In this document: in pieces, positions 62,437-64,000 of the stretch
Layout of the letters: each line of letters starts with the position of its first letter
How positions within the stretch are numbered: the first letter of the stretch is position 1
Source of the DNA: JASLBX01 sp036374175
GTDB lineage: Bacteria > Actinomycetota > Actinomycetes > Jiangellales > Jiangellaceae
Assembly: GCA_036374175.1 (NCBI GenBank)
Contig: DASUUH010000116.1
Coordinates: 1 to 64,000, forward strand
DNA length: 64,000 nucleotides
Direction: 5' to 3'
Position numbers and translations under genes: made by a program
The notes under the pieces: generated by a model
What the model was told of the DNA's origin: nothing
Database searches by the model: none
Seen by the model: only the letters and a program-made list of their open reading frames with translations

Positions 62437-64000
62437 GAGTGCGACGCCTCCTGCAGCGCGCTCCACACCCGGGACGGCAGCACCGGCATGTCGATGTTGC
62501 GGATGCCCCGGTCCGCGACCGCGTCAATGACGGCGTTGACGAAGGCTGCCGGCGACCCGACCGTTGCCGACTCGCCGACGCCCTTGGCACCGATCGGGTG
62601 ATGCGGGGACGGCGTGACCGTCGCGTCCAATTCGAACCGCGGAGTCTCCCAGGCCGTCGGGATCAGGTAGTCCATGAAGTTCGAGCCGATGCAGTTGCCG
62701 TCCTCGTCGAAGGTGATGAACTGCATCGAGGACATCGCGAAACCCTCGGCCAGCCCGCCGTGGATCTGGCCGTCGACGATCATCGGGTTGATCCGGACCC
62801 CGCAGTCGTCGACCGCGACCATCCGCCGGACCTTCCATTGGCCGGTTTCGGTGTCCAGGTCGACCACCACGACATAGCTGCCGAACGGGTAGGTCATGTT
62901 CGGCGGGTCGTAGTAGTGCACGCCCTCCAGGCCCGCCTCCATGCCCTCGGGCAGGTTGGTGTACGCGGCAAGCGCGACGTCCTGGATCGTGACAGCCTGG
63001 TCCGGAGACCCCTTTACGGCGAACTTCCCGGCGTCGAACTCGATGTCGCCTTCGGCGGCCTCGAGCAGATGGGCGGCGATCTTGGTGGCCTTCTCCCGCA
63101 GCTTGCGGGCGATCACCGCAGTCGCGGCGCCCCCCACCGGCGTGCTGCGCGACGCGTACGTCCCGAGCCCGTACGGCGTGTTGTCGGTATCGCCCTCCAT
63201 GACCTTGACGTCGGTGGACGGGATGCCGAGCTCGTTGGCGACGATCTGGGCGAAGGTCGTCTCGTGTCCCTGGCCCTGGCTGCGCACACCCAACTTGAGG
63301 ATGGCCTTGCCGGTCGGGTGGATCCGCAGCTCGGCCGAGTCGAACATCCGCAGGCCGGCGATGTCGTACTCGGTGCCCTTGCCGGCGCCGACGACCTCGG
63401 TGAAGCTGGCGATACCGATGCCTACCTGCATTCGGTCACTGCGGTCGCGAGCAGCCGCCTGCTCGGCCCGCAGCTCGTCGTACCCCACGATGTCGAGCGC
63501 CTTCTGCAGCGCAGCCGGGTAGTTGCCCGAGTCGTACACGAATCCGGTCGGCGAGGTGTACGGGAACTGCTCGGGTTGGATGAAGTTGCGTCGCCTGATC
63601 TCGGCAGGGTCGATGCCCAACTCGTACGCCGCGTTCTGCACCAGTCGCTCGATCAGGTAGGACGCCTCGGTAACGCGGAACGAGCACCGGTACGCCACCC
63701 CGCCGGGGGCCTTGTTCGTATAGGCGCCCTCGGTGACAACGTGCGCGGCCGGGTAGTCGTACGAGCCGGTGACGATGTGAAACAGCCCGGCCTTGAACCT
63801 CGTGGGCTGAGCATCGGCAAAGAAGGCGCCGTTGTCGGAGAGCATTTTGACCCGCAGGCCAAGGATCTTGCCCTCGCTGGTCAGCGCCAGCTCGCCGTGC
63901 ATGTGGTAGTCGCGAGCGAACCCGGTGGAGATCAGGTTCTCTGTGCGGGTCTCGACCCACTTCACAGGCTTGCCGATCACCAGCGACGCCGCCGTGGCGA
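62433..64000 (-). CDS. coxL: CO dehydrogenase large subunit, form I (C-terminal two thirds, cut by the right edge)
   Basis: About 520 codons of the molybdenum-copper catalytic subunit are present, with the frame still open at 64000. The active-site loop is AYRCSFR (Cys codon at 63684-63686), the hallmark of form I CO dehydrogenases, in which the Cys binds copper next to molybdenum. Other blocks are TPVGGAATAVIARKLREKA, VGAGKGTEYDIAG and the catalytic-Glu segment GAKGVGESATVG (about 62580). CoxM and CoxS genes would be expected beyond the right edge. Followed directly by xdhC, coxD and coxE, so this operon should make active CO dehydrogenase, coupling CO oxidation to respiration. Confidence 0.95.
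   Translation of the reverse strand, partial: ATAASLVIGKPVKWVETRTENLISTGFARDYHMHGELALTSEGKILGLRVKMLSDNGAFFADAQPTRFKAGLFHIVTGSYDYPAAHVVTEGAYTNKAPGGVAYRCSFRVTEASYLIERLVQNAAYELGIDPAEIRRRNFIQPEQFPYTSPTGFVYDSGNYPAALQKALDIVGYDELRAEQAAARDRSDRMQVGIGIASFTEVVGAGKGTEYDIAGLRMFDSAELRIHPTGKAILKLGVRSQGQGHETTFAQIVANELGIPSTDVKVMEGDTDNTPYGLGTYASRSTPVGGAATAVIARKLREKATKIAAHLLEAAEGDIEFDAGKFAVKGSPDQAVTIQDVALAAYTNLPEGMEAGLEGVHYYDPPNMTYPFGSYVVVVDLDTETGQWKVRRMVAVDDCGVRINPMIVDGQIHGGLAEGFAMSSMQFITFDEDGNCIGSNFMDYLIPTAWETPRFELDATVTPSPHHPIGAKGVGESATVGSPAAFVNAVIDAVADRGIRNIDMPVLPSRVWSALQEASHS

Overview
This is high-GC DNA from an actinobacterium (Actinomycetota). The evidence is codon use dominated by G/C in third positions, many GTG starts, start/stop overlaps of four bases, and several families restricted to or typical of this phylum: SepH, DUF3000, DUF3093, DUF3159, DUF3710, DUF4193, DUF5998, ANTAR regulators, F420-type oxidoreductases and a GNAT/acyl-CoA-synthetase fusion. 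The order hemE-DUF3000-rnd, fadA-fadB, dxs, acnA, trm, APC/trkA/trkA, DUF3159, OB-fold, DUF3710, dut, DUF3093, DUF4193, suhB, hemH, sepH, DUF5998, pat, parC is, from memory, close to the conserved core order of Streptomyces and relatives. Genus cannot be decided; a Jiangella/Kribbella-like lineage is only a guess.

Layout. 1-3.3 kb: the start of a sensor kinase gene, divergent from a MacB-like ABC exporter, with a palindromic operator between. 3.4-10.4 kb: msrB and an ElaA-type acetyltransferase, then the coproporphyrin branch of heme synthesis (hemQ and hemY leftward, hemE rightward, a DUF4349 lipoprotein between), DUF3000 and ribonuclease D. 10.4-16.6 kb: an accessory block with an IclR-type regulator remnant, two secreted M14 carboxypeptidases, a FAD oxidoreductase and an AlkD-like protein. 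16.6-20 kb: the fadA-fadB beta-oxidation pair behind a likely TetR-type operator. 20-25 kb: dxs, AI-2E transporter, AraC regulator and VOC protein leftward, and a proline-rich membrane protein rightward. 25-29 kb: aconitase behind a MarR-type palindrome, and an F420-dependent oxidoreductase. 29-36.5 kb: a winged-helix/ATPase regulator, an RNA uracil methyltransferase and a potassium uptake set. 36.5-48.7 kb: conserved core genes, including dut, ferrochelatase (the last heme step), sepH and pat. 48.8-52.5 kb: topoisomerase IV subunit A interrupted by a 420-residue intein directly after its catalytic tyrosine.

52.5-64 kb is one leftward block of molybdenum hydroxylase genes. At its upstream end (right edge) is a form I CO dehydrogenase large subunit with the AYRCSFR active-site loop, cut by the window, followed by maturation genes xdhC/coxF, coxD and coxE. 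Then come two GAF-ANTAR regulators and a tiny orphan protein resembling a histidine-kinase dimerisation hairpin without its histidine. The block ends with a complete form II set coxS-coxL-coxM-coxG (AYRGAGR loop). A structured leader lies before coxS. Two CO-dehydrogenase-type sets bracketing RNA-binding antiterminators, an orphan DHp-like protein and a structured leader make the most interesting testable arrangement here.

No tRNA, rRNA, CRISPR array or complete insertion sequence was recognised.
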